A stretch of DNA of 64,000 nt, taken from positions 1 through 64,000 of the forward strand of contig JAIDHX010000050.1 of NCBI GenBank assembly GCA_029053015.1, in the 5' to 3' direction. The position numbers and the translations under genes are program-made. Below, piece after piece: positions 30,360 to 38,453 of the stretch. The stretch comes from Lachnospiraceae bacterium. GTDB lineage: Bacteria > Bacillota > Clostridia > Lachnospirales > Lachnospiraceae. Under the pieces are notes generated by a model. It was not told the DNA's origin and made no database searches. It was given only the letters and a program-made list of their open reading frames with translations. Each line of letters opens with the position of its first letter. Position 1 is the stretch's first letter.

Positions 30360-30893
30360 ATGGAGGCATTAAGAAAAGAAGAAATCTATACAGTTGACGA
30401 TATTTATGCACTGCCGGAGGGGGAACGTGCGGAATTGATTGATGGAAAGATTTATTATATGGCGCCGCCAAGCAGGGTGCACCAAAGAATTTCCAGTTAT
30501 CTTCATAATGAAATTTACAATTATATTAAAAGAAATAATGGAGAGTGTGAAGTCTATGCTGCCCCATTCGCAGTGTTTTTAAATAAAGACGATAAAAACT
30601 ATGTGGAACCGGATATCAGCATTATTTGCGACCCCAATAAGTTAAATGATAAAGGCTGTGTCGGCGCGCCGGACTGGATTATTGAAATCGTATCGCCCAG
30701 CAGTAAACAAACGGATTATTATAAAAAGCTATTTAAGTACCGCACGGCTGGGGTGAGGGAGTACTGGGTGGCTGACCCTGATAGAAAGATTGTGACAGTC
30801 TACAATTTTGAACATGATACTATGGAGGAATACCCTTTTGGAGAAGAAGTGCCGGCAGGGATATATGAGGGATTTTCTGTAAAGGTAGAATAA
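30360..30893 (+). CDS. Uma2 family (DUF820) predicted nuclease
   Basis: A 177-residue protein of the PD-(D/E)XK superfamily. The N-terminus YTVDDIYALPEGERAELIDGKIYYM, the EPDISIICDPNKL segment and WIIEIVSPSSKQTDYYKKLFKYRTAGVREYWVADPD give the D, ExV and K-type catalytic pattern. These genes are widespread, often in mobile or repeated gene sets, and their function is not settled. GCGGAGG precedes the start. It has its own promoter and terminator, so it is a stand-alone unit. Confidence 0.85.
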   Translation: MEALRKEEIYTVDDIYALPEGERAELIDGKIYYMAPPSRVHQRISSYLHNEIYNYIKRNNGECEVYAAPFAVFLNKDDKNYVEPDISIICDPNKLNDKGCVGAPDWIIEIVSPSSKQTDYYKKLFKYRTAGVREYWVADPDRKIVTVYNFEHDTMEEYPFGEEVPAGIYEGFSVKVE

Positions 30894-30915
30894 AATTTGA
30901 AAATAAAATTGATGG

Positions 30916-30966
30916 AAAAGCATTTGGGAGTGAAAGGAGTACCTTTTAAAACCAAATGCTTTTTAT
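30916..30966 (+). terminator. Intrinsic terminator after Uma2
   Basis: A 12-bp perfect stem, AAAAGCATTTGG (30916-30927) with CCAAATGCTTTT (30952-30963), separated by 24 bases and ending in T. Confidence 0.75.
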
Positions 30967-31109
30967 GATTGCGGATTGAAAATTTTTCTGGCGTTTAATT
31001 TTACAATTAATGAGCGGACGCGAAACCAAAAGTACGGATTAATGGACAATAAAAATGTTATCCTTCCAATAGAACGGTAAACAAAAACCATGAAAGGAAG
31101 GTGACAGAT

Positions 31110-31214
31110 ATGAAAGGTTATGTAACAGCAAGCGGCTATATGGGATATGTGGACGGCGAGTATATCTTATTTGCCAGTGAAGAAGATTACATAGAATATA
31201 TGGAATGTGTTTAA
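31110..31214 (+). CDS. Small conserved-type protein, 34 residues
   Basis: The sequence MKGYVTASGYMGYVDGEYI continues with LFASEEDYIEYMECV. A good site (GAAAGGAAGGTG) precedes it and a strong terminator follows at 31267. The pattern GY-x(4)-GYMG-x-V-x(2)-x-Y-x-LFA-x-E-x-DY-x-EY is one I recall in other short Lachnospiraceae proteins, but no function is known to me. Aromatic and acidic, soluble, with no signal peptide. The unit is monocistronic. Confidence 0.65.
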   Translation: MKGYVTASGYMGYVDGEYILFASEEDYIEYMECV

Positions 31215-31266
31215 AATAGAATCGTGATTTTGCTTATATCGGTGTTTTGGTTTATTGTTTTTATTC

Positions 31267-31296
31267 GGGGGAACCTTTGGTTCCCCTGGATTTTTT
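31267..31296 (+). terminator. Intrinsic terminator after the 34-residue gene
   Basis: Stem GGGGAACC (31268-31275) and GGTTCCCC (31279-31286) with loop TTT and a run of six T at 31291-31296. Confidence 0.92.
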
Positions 31297-31665
31297 GTAG
31301 GGCAATTTTTTAAACAGAAGCATGTACATGAATCTGTTTGTGGATAGGAACGCTTCGGCTTTTGCAAAAGATACTGCATACTGTTTTATGAAGATGATTC
31401 AGATTATCAATGCGAAAAAAGTATTGTATGGGGATAAATATTAACTCTGCCCGCCCCACTTTGATGAAAATATCTGTTTTTCGATATTCTATACATATGC
31501 CTTTTGCCATAGGAATTTCTGGTGATATTTTAGCAAAATCAATCCGATGAAAACGACAAGAACTAATTGAAATTTTGCAACATTGATGGTATGATTATAA
31601 ACATGGCGATGAGCCAACGGAAAAGTTTTTCTGCGAAAAGAAAACTTTTTTCGAGGAGAGTACCC

Positions 31666-31701
31666 ATGACAGAGTGGCAGCCTCCCGAGCCAATGCCCTA
31701 G
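31666..31701 (+). CDS. Short upstream ORF in the toxin leader (11 residues)
   Basis: MTEWQPPEPMP, with a strong GAGGAG site at 31653-31658, ends 35 bases before the toxin start. A 9-bp hairpin (AAAAGTTTT/AAAACTTTT, about 31621-31650) lies just upstream. Translation of this ORF could influence toxin translation. It may instead only mark the start of a GTG-initiated longer toxin form (frame open from 31674). Confidence 0.4.
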   Translation: MTEWQPPEPMP

Positions 31702-31736
31702 CTTGCTGGGAGTACATAGGAAGGGAGGTGCGTAAT

Positions 31737-31859
31737 ATGACAGCATTTGAGATTATCTCAATTTTCCTTGGAATGCTAACTTTGTTAGCAACCTTTGGCA
31801 GCTTGATTGTTGCGTTTCTTGCCTTTCTCACAAGAGATAAGGACAACAAGAAGAAATAA
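31737..31859 (+). CDS. Hol_Tox-type small hydrophobic toxin (type I TA candidate)
   Basis: A 40-residue peptide: MTAFEIISIFLGMLTLLATF continues into one membrane helix ending in RDKDNKKK. A short polar start, a single helix and a lysine tail match the putative holin-like toxin family (PF16935, TxpA/BsrG relatives). GGGAGGTG (31723-31730) precedes the ATG. Such toxins insert in the membrane and are controlled by an antisense RNA from the 3' side; the 150 bp after the gene holds two hairpins where such an RNA could overlap, but I could not identify its promoter with confidence. Confidence 0.75.
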   Translation: MTAFEIISIFLGMLTLLATFGSLIVAFLAFLTRDKDNKKK

Positions 31860-31864
31860 AAAAT

Positions 31865-31949
31865 GCCTCTCTGTCTGAACCACAGAGAGGCGGTGTCTGT
31901 AAGGACATTCAACCTTTTCGGGGGCATCCACTTTGGAGTGGGTGCTTTT
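31865..31949 (+). terminator. Two hairpins downstream of the toxin gene
   Basis: The first stem is GCCTCTCTGT (31865-31874) with ACAGAGAGGC (31882-31891). The second is GCATCCACT (31924-31932) with AGTGGGTGC (31937-31945) followed by TTTTCC. The second is the likelier toxin terminator; the first could belong to an overlapping antisense RNA. Confidence 0.6.
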
Positions 31950-32006
31950 CCTATGTCTAATATAACATAAGGAGTGGGGAAATTCAACAGCTATTTTCCG
32001 AAACAC

Positions 32007-32618
32007 TCACTCGCTCCACCCCATCTCTTCATCAGAAATCCCCATTTTCCTACATTCTGCACACACGGCTTCTTTTTCCTGGGAATTACCGATGGTGTAG
32101 GACAGGATTTTGTCGCGGAATACAATGTATTTTTGGCTGCCGCGTTTAAAATCGACAAACCAGTTTGCGCCTTCTCCTGAAAGCATGACTTTGGAGAAAA
32201 GCTGGGCGATATCCCTGCGCTCTGAAGTGAAGAAAAGGGCTGTCCAGTAGCAGGGCTTCCCGCCGGTGTGCCATAATTCTACCTTGTTGACGGACAGGTA
32301 GTCTATGATGCTGTCGTCTTCTATGCTTTCTTTAATTAAAGTGCCTTCAAAAAACTGCGGTTTGTATTCCTGCAATGCGTTTGCACCGCAGGTATGAATT
32401 TCTTTGGTGCCGTTCACTTCGTAATCATCGCGGAGAAGCAGGTCGGTGCTTACATGAAAAGTGTCGCTCAGCAGGACTAACTTTTCAATTTCCGGCAGGG
32501 TGATATCCGCCTCCCATTTTGATATGGACTGTCGGCTGACACCACATATTTCGGCAAGTTCTTCCTGGCTAAGTCCTTTTTCTTTTCTTAAATATTGGAT
32601 TTTATCTGATAATTTCAT
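32007..32618 (-). CDS. XRE-family HTH regulator
   Basis: A 203-residue protein. Residues 5-60 form a Cro/CI-type HTH ([38 protein letters not shown]). The remaining 140 residues form a soluble domain rich in aromatic residues ([55 protein letters not shown]) that I cannot name. A strong AAAGGAGG precedes the start. It is divergent from the sugar kinase gene and could control it, but that is only proximity. Confidence 0.85.
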   Translation of the reverse strand: MKLSDKIQYLRKEKGLSQEELAEICGVSRQSISKWEADITLPEIEKLVLLSDTFHVSTDLLLRDDYEVNGTKEIHTCGANALQEYKPQFFEGTLIKESIEDDSIIDYLSVNKVELWHTGGKPCYWTALFFTSERRDIAQLFSKVMLSGEGANWFVDFKRGSQKYIVFRDKILSYTIGNSQEKEAVCAECRKMGISDEEMGWSE

Positions 32619-32713
32619 CGTGTCCCTCCTTTTACCTATTTTATCAAAAAACGGTGGTGCATTCTACCAACTGTAGCGTGCTGTTGCGCAACCTAAAGTT
32701 GAAATTTTATTTC

Positions 32714-32742
32714 TTTACGGAAAAAACGAATCATGCTATAAT
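32714..32742 (+). promoter_or_regulatory. Candidate promoter of the sugar kinase gene
   Basis: TTTACG (32714-32719) and TATAAT (32737-32742) spaced by 17 bases, about 80 bp upstream of the start codon. Confidence 0.65.
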
Positions 32743-32820
32743 GAAAGCATAAAATGTAAGTGCTTACAAAGAGAGCGGAGAAGCGGATAAAATAAAGAAA
32801 AATCCAAGGAGGTATGGGTC

Positions 32821-33843
32821 ATGAAAAAAGATTTTGATTTGGTGTCGCTGGGAGAGTTGATGCTTCGGTTGTCGCCGCCGAACAATGAGAGAATCACTAG
32901 AGGGGACAGCCTGGGCAAGCAGGTAGGCGGTGCGGAGATGAATGCGATTGCGGGCACTGCCATGCTGGGACTGCGCTGCGGTATTATTTCCAAGCTGCCG
33001 GCGAATGATTTAGGAACTTATGTCAAGAACCGTGTGCGTCAGTGCGGCGTCAGCGACGATTATCTGGTGTATGATGACGACAAGGATGCGAGACTGGGCG
33101 TATATTATTACGAGAGTGGCGCGTATCCGAGAAAACCCCGTATTGTATATGACAGAAAAAACACATCCGTCAACAAGATTGATGTGTCCGACTATACCGA
33201 TGAGCTTTACAGCTCTGCACGCTGCTTCCATACCAGCGGCATCACACTGGCGCTCAGTGAGCAGTGCAGAAAGACAGCCATTGAAATGATGAAGCGGTTT
33301 AAGGAGCAAGGCGCTTTGATATCCTTTGACGTCAATTTCCGCGGCAATCTTTGGACGGGAGCGGAGGCAAAAGAATGTATCGAAGGAATTCTGCCCTATG
33401 TGGATATCTTTTTCTGCTCCGAAGATACGGCGCGTCTTACTTTCTTAAAGGAAGGCGACGCGAAGAGTATTATGAAGAGCTTTACCGAGGAGTATCCGAT
33501 TTCGATTGTGGCGTCCACTCAGCGTATTGTGCACAGCCCGAAACGCCATACCTTTGGCTCGATTATTTACAGTGCGAAGGACGATAAGTTCTATGAAGAA
33601 GCGCCATATGCCGACATTGAGGTAGTAGACAGAATCGGAAGCGGCGACGCCTACATTTCAGGCGTGCTTTACGGTTTGCTGGCACATGAGGGCGACTACG
33701 GAAAAGCACTGGAATTCGGCAATGCAACCAGCGCGCTGAAAAATACGATTCCCGGGGATTTGCTTTCTACAGACTTAAAGGAGATAGAAGGCATCATAAA
33801 AGAGCATAAGTCCACGGGGCGTGTTGCGGAGATGGATAGATAG
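32821..33843 (+). CDS. PfkB-family sugar kinase, 2-keto-3-deoxygluconate kinase-like
   Basis: A 340-residue ribokinase-fold enzyme. The N-terminal LGELMLRLSPPNNERIT and GGAEMNAIAGTAMLGL bind the sugar, and DRIGSGDAYISGVLYGLL holds the catalytic Asp and anion hole. The FDVNFRGNLW segment is common in 2-keto-3-deoxygluconate kinases. No aldolase or uronate gene is nearby, so the substrate remains open. AAGGAGG precedes the start. Confidence 0.85.
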   Translation: MKKDFDLVSLGELMLRLSPPNNERITRGDSLGKQVGGAEMNAIAGTAMLGLRCGIISKLPANDLGTYVKNRVRQCGVSDDYLVYDDDKDARLGVYYYESGAYPRKPRIVYDRKNTSVNKIDVSDYTDELYSSARCFHTSGITLALSEQCRKTAIEMMKRFKEQGALISFDVNFRGNLWTGAEAKECIEGILPYVDIFFCSEDTARLTFLKEGDAKSIMKSFTEEYPISIVASTQRIVHSPKRHTFGSIIYSAKDDKFYEEAPYADIEVVDRIGSGDAYISGVLYGLLAHEGDYGKALEFGNATSALKNTIPGDLLSTDLKEIEGIIKEHKSTGRVAEMDR

Positions 33844-33929
33844 TAGTTGTAATTCCTGCCGATTTACGATATACTAAAGGCAGTTGTTCTTATTTTACAT
33901 ATTAGTTCGCCGGTTTTATAAGTGAAGTA

Positions 33930-33967
33930 AAATGCCAAATAAGCCTAACGGTTTGTTTGGCATTTGT
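33930..33967 (+). terminator. Possible terminator after the sugar kinase gene
   Basis: Stem AAATGCCAAA (33930-33939) with TTTGGCATTT (33956-33965) and a short T-rich tail, 87 bp after the stop codon. Confidence 0.6.
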
Positions 33968-34030
33968 AAATTTTGGACAGCAGCAATGTACATGCAGCAG
34001 GTGAAGACGGGAAAGGTACGGGTATTATCT

Positions 34031-35734
34031 ATGAAAAAAAGAATAAAAGTAGGATTGATTCATTCTATCGTCATTAAAATTTTGTGGTGTGTTGTAGTCG
34101 GTGTTTGTGCGACATGGCTTTTGGAGGTTTGGACTTTCCTTCCTCTGATAAATGAAAATATTGCCGAAAATGCGGAAAATTATATGTATGACATGGCAGT
34201 TGTCTACGGCCGGAATCTGGAGGAGAAGGTTGCAAGGGAAGGAAAAGAGCAGGCTTTGGCGGCTGTTTCACTGAGCGAGATGTTTAAGGATGTCCGCATC
34301 AAAGGGGCAGCGTCCAGCTATGCGTACATAACAGATGCACAGGGAATTATGCTCTACCATCCAACCGCAGACAAAATCGGACAGTCCGTGGAAAACGAAG
34401 TGGTAAAGGGTCTGGTTGGAGAGATTTCGCAGGGCAGGATACCGGAACCGGCGATTATAACTTATAATTTTAAAGGCGTTGAGAAATATGCCTCCTATTA
34501 TGTGGGTGGCAACGGCAACTATATTCTGGTAATCACAGCGGACGAGAGTGAGATTTTCAGCAGGGTTAATATGATGATGAGGCGTTCCTACATGAGTGGT
34601 ATTATTGTGCTGGTAGTCTGCGGTCTGCTTGGTTTCGGACTTGGCAAATTGGTGGTAAGGCCGATTAATATGCTGGCTAAAAATGTGCTCAAGCTCTCTG
34701 AAATGGATTTTACTGCGGATGAGACGCAGGAGAAGTTGAACAGGCGCAAGGATGAAACAGGGCAGATGAGCCGTGCCATCTCCGAACTGCGGGAAGAGCT
34801 TGTCAAGGTATGTGCACAGATTAAAGAGCAGAGCAGGAGCCTGTATAAAGCGGCGGAGACTTTAAGCGGCGAGACTATGGAGACCAGTGAGGCAGTCGGT
34901 CAGGTAGACCGCGCTGTCGGTGAGATTGCAGACGGTGCGACTTCGCAGGCGGAGGAGACACAGAAGGCAACGGAAAACGTTATTTTAATTGGCAACATGG
35001 TGGAAGAAGTAGGGGAACAGGTCAGCAGTCTTAATTCCAATGCGGATGCGATGCAGCGGGCAAGCGTGGAAGCACTGGAAACACTGAAGGAACTGGATCA
35101 TACGAATGTGCAGACCAGAGAGGCGATCGAAAAGATTTCCGAGCAGACCAATACGACCAACGAGTCTGCGTTAAAGATTCGGGAAGCGACAACCATGATT
35201 ACTTCCATTGCGGAGGAAACAAATCTGCTTTCCTTAAACGCTTCCATCGAAGCGGCAAGGGCAGGCGAGCAGGGACGTGGTTTTGCGGTGGTAGCATCTC
35301 AGATACAGAAGCTGGCAGAGCAGTCCAATGAATCTGCAAGAGAAATTGAAGAGATCATAGATTCCCTGATTCACGATTCCGAGGAAGCGGTGGAAACTAT
35401 GGATAGTGTGAAGGAAATCATTGCAAGGCAGAGCGCCAATGTGGAAAGAACCGGCGAGGGCTTTGCGGAGGTAAAGAAAGGCATTGATACTTCCTTAGAA
35501 AATATAAGCGCTATTTCCGACAGCATCAGCAGGATGGACGAGGCGAGGGTAAATGTGGTTGATGTGGTACAGAATCTGACCGCCATTGCCGAAGAAAATG
35601 CAGCGGGTACGGAGGAAACTTCTGCTTCCGCCACAGAGGTAGGCGCAATTGTCCAGAATATGGCGGAGCAGGCGGGCAAACTGAAAGAGGTTGCCGGAGA
35701 AATGGAAAGCTCCATGAATGTTTTCAAAGTATAA
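34031..35734 (+). CDS. Methyl-accepting chemotaxis protein
   Basis: A 567-residue receptor. A first membrane helix (about 13-34) and a second (about 190-215, [19 protein letters not shown]) frame an extracellular Cache-like sensor ([23 protein letters not shown]). A HAMP segment ([18 protein letters not shown]) leads to the signalling helices, with the conserved tip [41 protein letters not shown]. The start at 34031 gives a normal N-terminus; the longer frame includes the preceding terminator. No other chemotaxis gene is in the window, so its partners are elsewhere. The ligand is unknown. Confidence 0.93.
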   Translation: MKKRIKVGLIHSIVIKILWCVVVGVCATWLLEVWTFLPLINENIAENAENYMYDMAVVYGRNLEEKVAREGKEQALAAVSLSEMFKDVRIKGAASSYAYITDAQGIMLYHPTADKIGQSVENEVVKGLVGEISQGRIPEPAIITYNFKGVEKYASYYVGGNGNYILVITADESEIFSRVNMMMRRSYMSGIIVLVVCGLLGFGLGKLVVRPINMLAKNVLKLSEMDFTADETQEKLNRRKDETGQMSRAISELREELVKVCAQIKEQSRSLYKAAETLSGETMETSEAVGQVDRAVGEIADGATSQAEETQKATENVILIGNMVEEVGEQVSSLNSNADAMQRASVEALETLKELDHTNVQTREAIEKISEQTNTTNESALKIREATTMITSIAEETNLLSLNASIEAARAGEQGRGFAVVASQIQKLAEQSNESAREIEEIIDSLIHDSEEAVETMDSVKEIIARQSANVERTGEGFAEVKKGIDTSLENISAISDSISRMDEARVNVVDVVQNLTAIAEENAAGTEETSASATEVGAIVQNMAEQAGKLKEVAGEMESSMNVFKV

Positions 35735-35741
35735 AAATGGC

Positions 35742-35770
35742 TTGACTTTTCAACAAAAGTAATATACAAT
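35742..35770 (+). promoter_or_regulatory. Promoter ahead of the DEAD-box helicase leader
   Basis: TTGACT (35742-35747) and TACAAT (35765-35770) with 17 bases between, starting 7 bp after the chemoreceptor stop. Confidence 0.7.
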
Positions 35771-35794
35771 AAGTCGGTTCGTAAAAGTAGACAG

Positions 35795-35827
35795 ACAACG
35801 TCCTTTACACGGGACGTTGTTTTTTTG
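35795..35827 (+). terminator. Terminator or attenuator in the helicase leader
   Basis: A 9-bp stem ACAACGTCC (35795-35803) with GGACGTTGT (35812-35820) and a run of T. It lies about 20 bases downstream of the predicted transcription start and before the helicase start, so most transcripts from the promoter at 35742 should stop here unless the hairpin is bypassed. It could also end chemoreceptor transcripts. Confidence 0.85.
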
Positions 35828-35860
35828 CTACATTGGATTGACGGAAAGGCATGGTATAGC

Positions 35861-37720
35861 ATGGATTTTGATGAAATGAAAGTAGACGAAGAAACCGGCG
35901 TAGAAGAGCAGTTTCAGGAAGATATGGGATATGAGAATTCGGGAATAGACGAGAGGATTCTCCGCGCAGTAAAAGAAATGGGTTTTGAAAATATGACGCC
36001 TATCCAGAAGCAGGCGATACCGATTTTAATGGAAGGAAGGGACGTCATAGGACAGGCGCAGACCGGTACGGGAAAAACGGCGGCATTTGGAATTCCCATG
36101 CTGCAGAGAATAGATGAAAATGACAGAAGCTTACAGGGCATTATTTTGTGTCCGACCAGAGAACTGGCAATCCAGGCGGCGGAAGAACTTAGAAAGTTCT
36201 CCAAATATATGCATGGCGTGAAGATGGTTCCTATCTATGGCGGGCAGGATATCAGCAGGCAGATTAAGGCGCTGAAGGGCGGCGTGCAGATTATAGTCGG
36301 AACGCCCGGGCGTGTGATGGATCATATGCGCAGGCATACGATTAAGCTTCAGAATGTAAAAATGGTGATACTTGACGAGGCGGATGAGATGCTGGACATG
36401 GGATTCCGTGAAGATATGGAAACCATTCTGGGCGAGATTGAAAATGAGCATCAGACAGCATTGTTTTCTGCCACCATGCCGCAGGCGATTCTGGATATTA
36501 CGGATAAATACCAAAAGGATGCCGAGCTGATAAAGGTGACCAAAAAGGAGCTGACAATACCGCTGATAAAGCAGTATTATTTTGTGGTAAAAAGTGTTTA
36601 TAAGGAAGAGGTTATCAGCAGGCTTTTAGAACTGCATGGTTTTAAGCGTTCCATTATTTTCTGCAACACAAAACGAATGGTGGACGAGCTGGCAGAAAAT
36701 CTGAAAAACCGCGGTTATCAGGCGGAAGGGCTGCACGGTGATATGACGCAGAAGCAGAGGGATTTTGTGATGAACCGTTTTAAAAACGGCAGTCTGGAAA
36801 TCCTGATAGCAACAGACGTTGCGGCGCGAGGGATTGACGTTGACGATTTGGAGGCGGTATTTAACTATGATGTGCCGCAGGATATTGAGTACTATGTCCA
36901 CAGAATCGGAAGAACCGGACGTGCCGGCAAGGAAGGCATGGCGTTCACCTTTGCCTATGGAAGGGACCTCTACCGGATTCGGGATATTGAGAGAGTCTGC
37001 AAGACAAAGATGACGGAAATGAAAGTGCCGAAAGCAAAGCAGGTTATGGACGTCAAGGTGGACAAGGTGATTGCGTCCGCAGTGGAAAAAGCAGAGGAAA
37101 CGAATTTAGAGAATTTAAAGGAAAAAATAGAAGAAAAAATTACGGAGCTGGGAGCAGACCCGATGGAGCTTCTGGCAGCGCTTGTCAGGATGCAGGTGGG
37201 CGATAATATTCAGGAAATTGTGATAGATGAGCCAAAGAAGGAAGGCATATTCGGACGCCGCGGAGAGCGCAGAAGAGGTGCAGAAGGCGGACAGGAAGGC
37301 CGCAGAAACCGCCGCTTAGGCAGAGGACGCGAGGAAGAACGAGGAGAACGCCATGGCAGCCGAAGCCGCGGAGAAGAAAAGGAAAGCCGCCGTTCCGACA
37401 GAAAATTTGAGGAAGAAAAAAGCAGCCGCCGCGACAGCAGAAGTTACGGAGAAGAAAAGAGCCGCCGTCACGACAGCAGGAGTTACGGGGAAGAAAAGAG
37501 CCGCCGTCACGACAGCAGAAGCTTCGGAGAGGAAAAGGAAAGCCGCCGCGCGGGAAGAAAGTCCGAGGACGAAAAAGGCCGCCGAGGCGGAAAAGGTGCG
37601 GAGAGCGATAAAAAAGGCAAAGACAGAAAATTCGAAGGCGAAAAAAGTGAGAGTCGCCGCAAGAAAAAGGCGGTAGATGTCAGAAGGGACGGAAGTCCTT
37701 TGGGCGTAAGAAGAAAATAA
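35861..37720 (+). CDS. DEAD-box RNA helicase with long basic tail
   Basis: About 619 residues. The Q motif (MTPIQKQAIP), Walker A AQTGTGKT (about 66-73), DEAD at 172-175 (ILDEADEMLDMG), SATMP and HRIGRTGRAG are intact, giving a complete helicase core of about 370 residues. A short helical region follows, then a 150-residue tail rich in Arg, Glu, Ser and Lys with tandem units such as SRSYGEEKSRRHD. Such tails bind RNA. CshA/DeaD-like roles in ribosome assembly, mRNA decay or cold adaptation are inferred. The start at 35861 follows GGAAAGG; the longer frame to 35825 is unlikely. Confidence 0.92.
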   Translation: MDFDEMKVDEETGVEEQFQEDMGYENSGIDERILRAVKEMGFENMTPIQKQAIPILMEGRDVIGQAQTGTGKTAAFGIPMLQRIDENDRSLQGIILCPTRELAIQAAEELRKFSKYMHGVKMVPIYGGQDISRQIKALKGGVQIIVGTPGRVMDHMRRHTIKLQNVKMVILDEADEMLDMGFREDMETILGEIENEHQTALFSATMPQAILDITDKYQKDAELIKVTKKELTIPLIKQYYFVVKSVYKEEVISRLLELHGFKRSIIFCNTKRMVDELAENLKNRGYQAEGLHGDMTQKQRDFVMNRFKNGSLEILIATDVAARGIDVDDLEAVFNYDVPQDIEYYVHRIGRTGRAGKEGMAFTFAYGRDLYRIRDIERVCKTKMTEMKVPKAKQVMDVKVDKVIASAVEKAEETNLENLKEKIEEKITELGADPMELLAALVRMQVGDNIQEIVIDEPKKEGIFGRRGERRRGAEGGQEGRRNRRLGRGREEERGERHGSRSRGEEKESRRSDRKFEEEKSSRRDSRSYGEEKSRRHDSRSYGEEKSRRHDSRSFGEEKESRRAGRKSEDEKGRRGGKGAESDKKGKDRKFEGEKSESRRKKKAVDVRRDGSPLGVRRK

Positions 37721-37751
37721 ATGCTTTCTAGGTATAAAATACCACTATTTA

Positions 37752-37787
37752 CAGATAATAGAATTACGTTTCACAAATTATTATCTG
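37752..37787. promoter_or_regulatory. Inverted repeat upstream of spoVT
   Basis: CAGATAAT (37752-37759) and ATTATCTG (37780-37787) are perfect inverted half-sites 20 bases apart, ending 8 bases before the ribosome site of spoVT. It could be an operator or a leader hairpin. No sigma-G promoter match was clear. Confidence 0.45.
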
Positions 37788-37803
37788 CAAATGGAGGAAA
37801 TAA

Positions 37804-38349
37804 ATGAAAGCAACAGGAATTGTAAGAAGGATAGACGACCTTGGACGTATCGTCATACCGAAGGAAATCCGCAGAACCTTGAGGATCAGGGAGAGTGATC
37901 CTTTGGAAATCTTTACGGACAGGGAAGGCGAAATTATATTAAAGAAATATTCCCCTATCGGGGAAATGACAACTTTCGCCAAACAGTATGCGGATAGTTT
38001 GGCCCAGGTGTCCGGCCATGCGGCGCTGATTGCCGACAGGGATCAGTTCATTGCGGTAAGCGGGGGCTACAAGCACTTTTTGGGCAAGAGCATCAGCAAG
38101 CAGTTGGAAGAGAAAATAGCGGAGCGGGAGACGATTATTGCTTCCCGCGGAGAGAAAAATTTTATTCCGGTGATTGAAGAGGAAAACGAGGAATACCTGC
38201 AGGAAGCGCTGACGCCCATTATCTGTGAAGGCGATGTGATTGGCGCTGTTGTGATTCTGGAAGGCGACGGAAAGACGAAGCTGGGTGAAGTGGAGCACAA
38301 GCTGATTATGTCGGCAGCAGGATTTTTGGGCAGACAGATGGAGCAGTAA
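37804..38349 (+). CDS. spoVT: Stage V sporulation protein T
   Basis: A 181-residue transcription regulator of late forespore genes. The N-terminal AbrB-type swapped-hairpin domain (KATGIVRRIDDLGRIVIPKEIRRTLRIRESDPLEIFTD) is followed by a GAF-like domain (about 55-178; SGHAALIADRDQFIAVSGG...GDVIGAVVILEGDG), the arrangement specific to SpoVT. Good evidence that the organism forms spores. TGGAGGAAA precedes the ATG. Confidence 0.95.
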   Translation: MKATGIVRRIDDLGRIVIPKEIRRTLRIRESDPLEIFTDREGEIILKKYSPIGEMTTFAKQYADSLAQVSGHAALIADRDQFIAVSGGYKHFLGKSISKQLEEKIAERETIIASRGEKNFIPVIEEENEEYLQEALTPIICEGDVIGAVVILEGDGKTKLGEVEHKLIMSAAGFLGRQMEQ

Positions 38350-38383
38350 AGCGAAAAAGAGCATAAAAAGCAATAGAAACAGG

Positions 38384-38420
38384 AAGATGGGAGCAGACAA
38401 AAAATCTGCTCCCATCTTTT
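38384..38420. terminator. Bidirectional terminator between spoVT and the nicotinate gene
   Basis: A 14-bp stem AAGATGGGAGCAGA with TCTGCTCCCATCTT and T-rich sequence on both sides. It lies between convergent genes. Confidence 0.9.
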
Positions 38421-38453
38421 CTGAGAAAAAAGGAAAAAGAATGAATTGGAATT

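Noticed and set aside
15490..31891. The similar GCCTCTCTG hairpins after prs and after the toxin as a repeat family
   Set aside because: Only the short stem is shared; loops and flanks differ, so chance or common terminator design is enough.
37370..37570. CRISPR-like repeat
   Set aside because: The repeats are in frame, contiguous, and encode a low-complexity protein tail.
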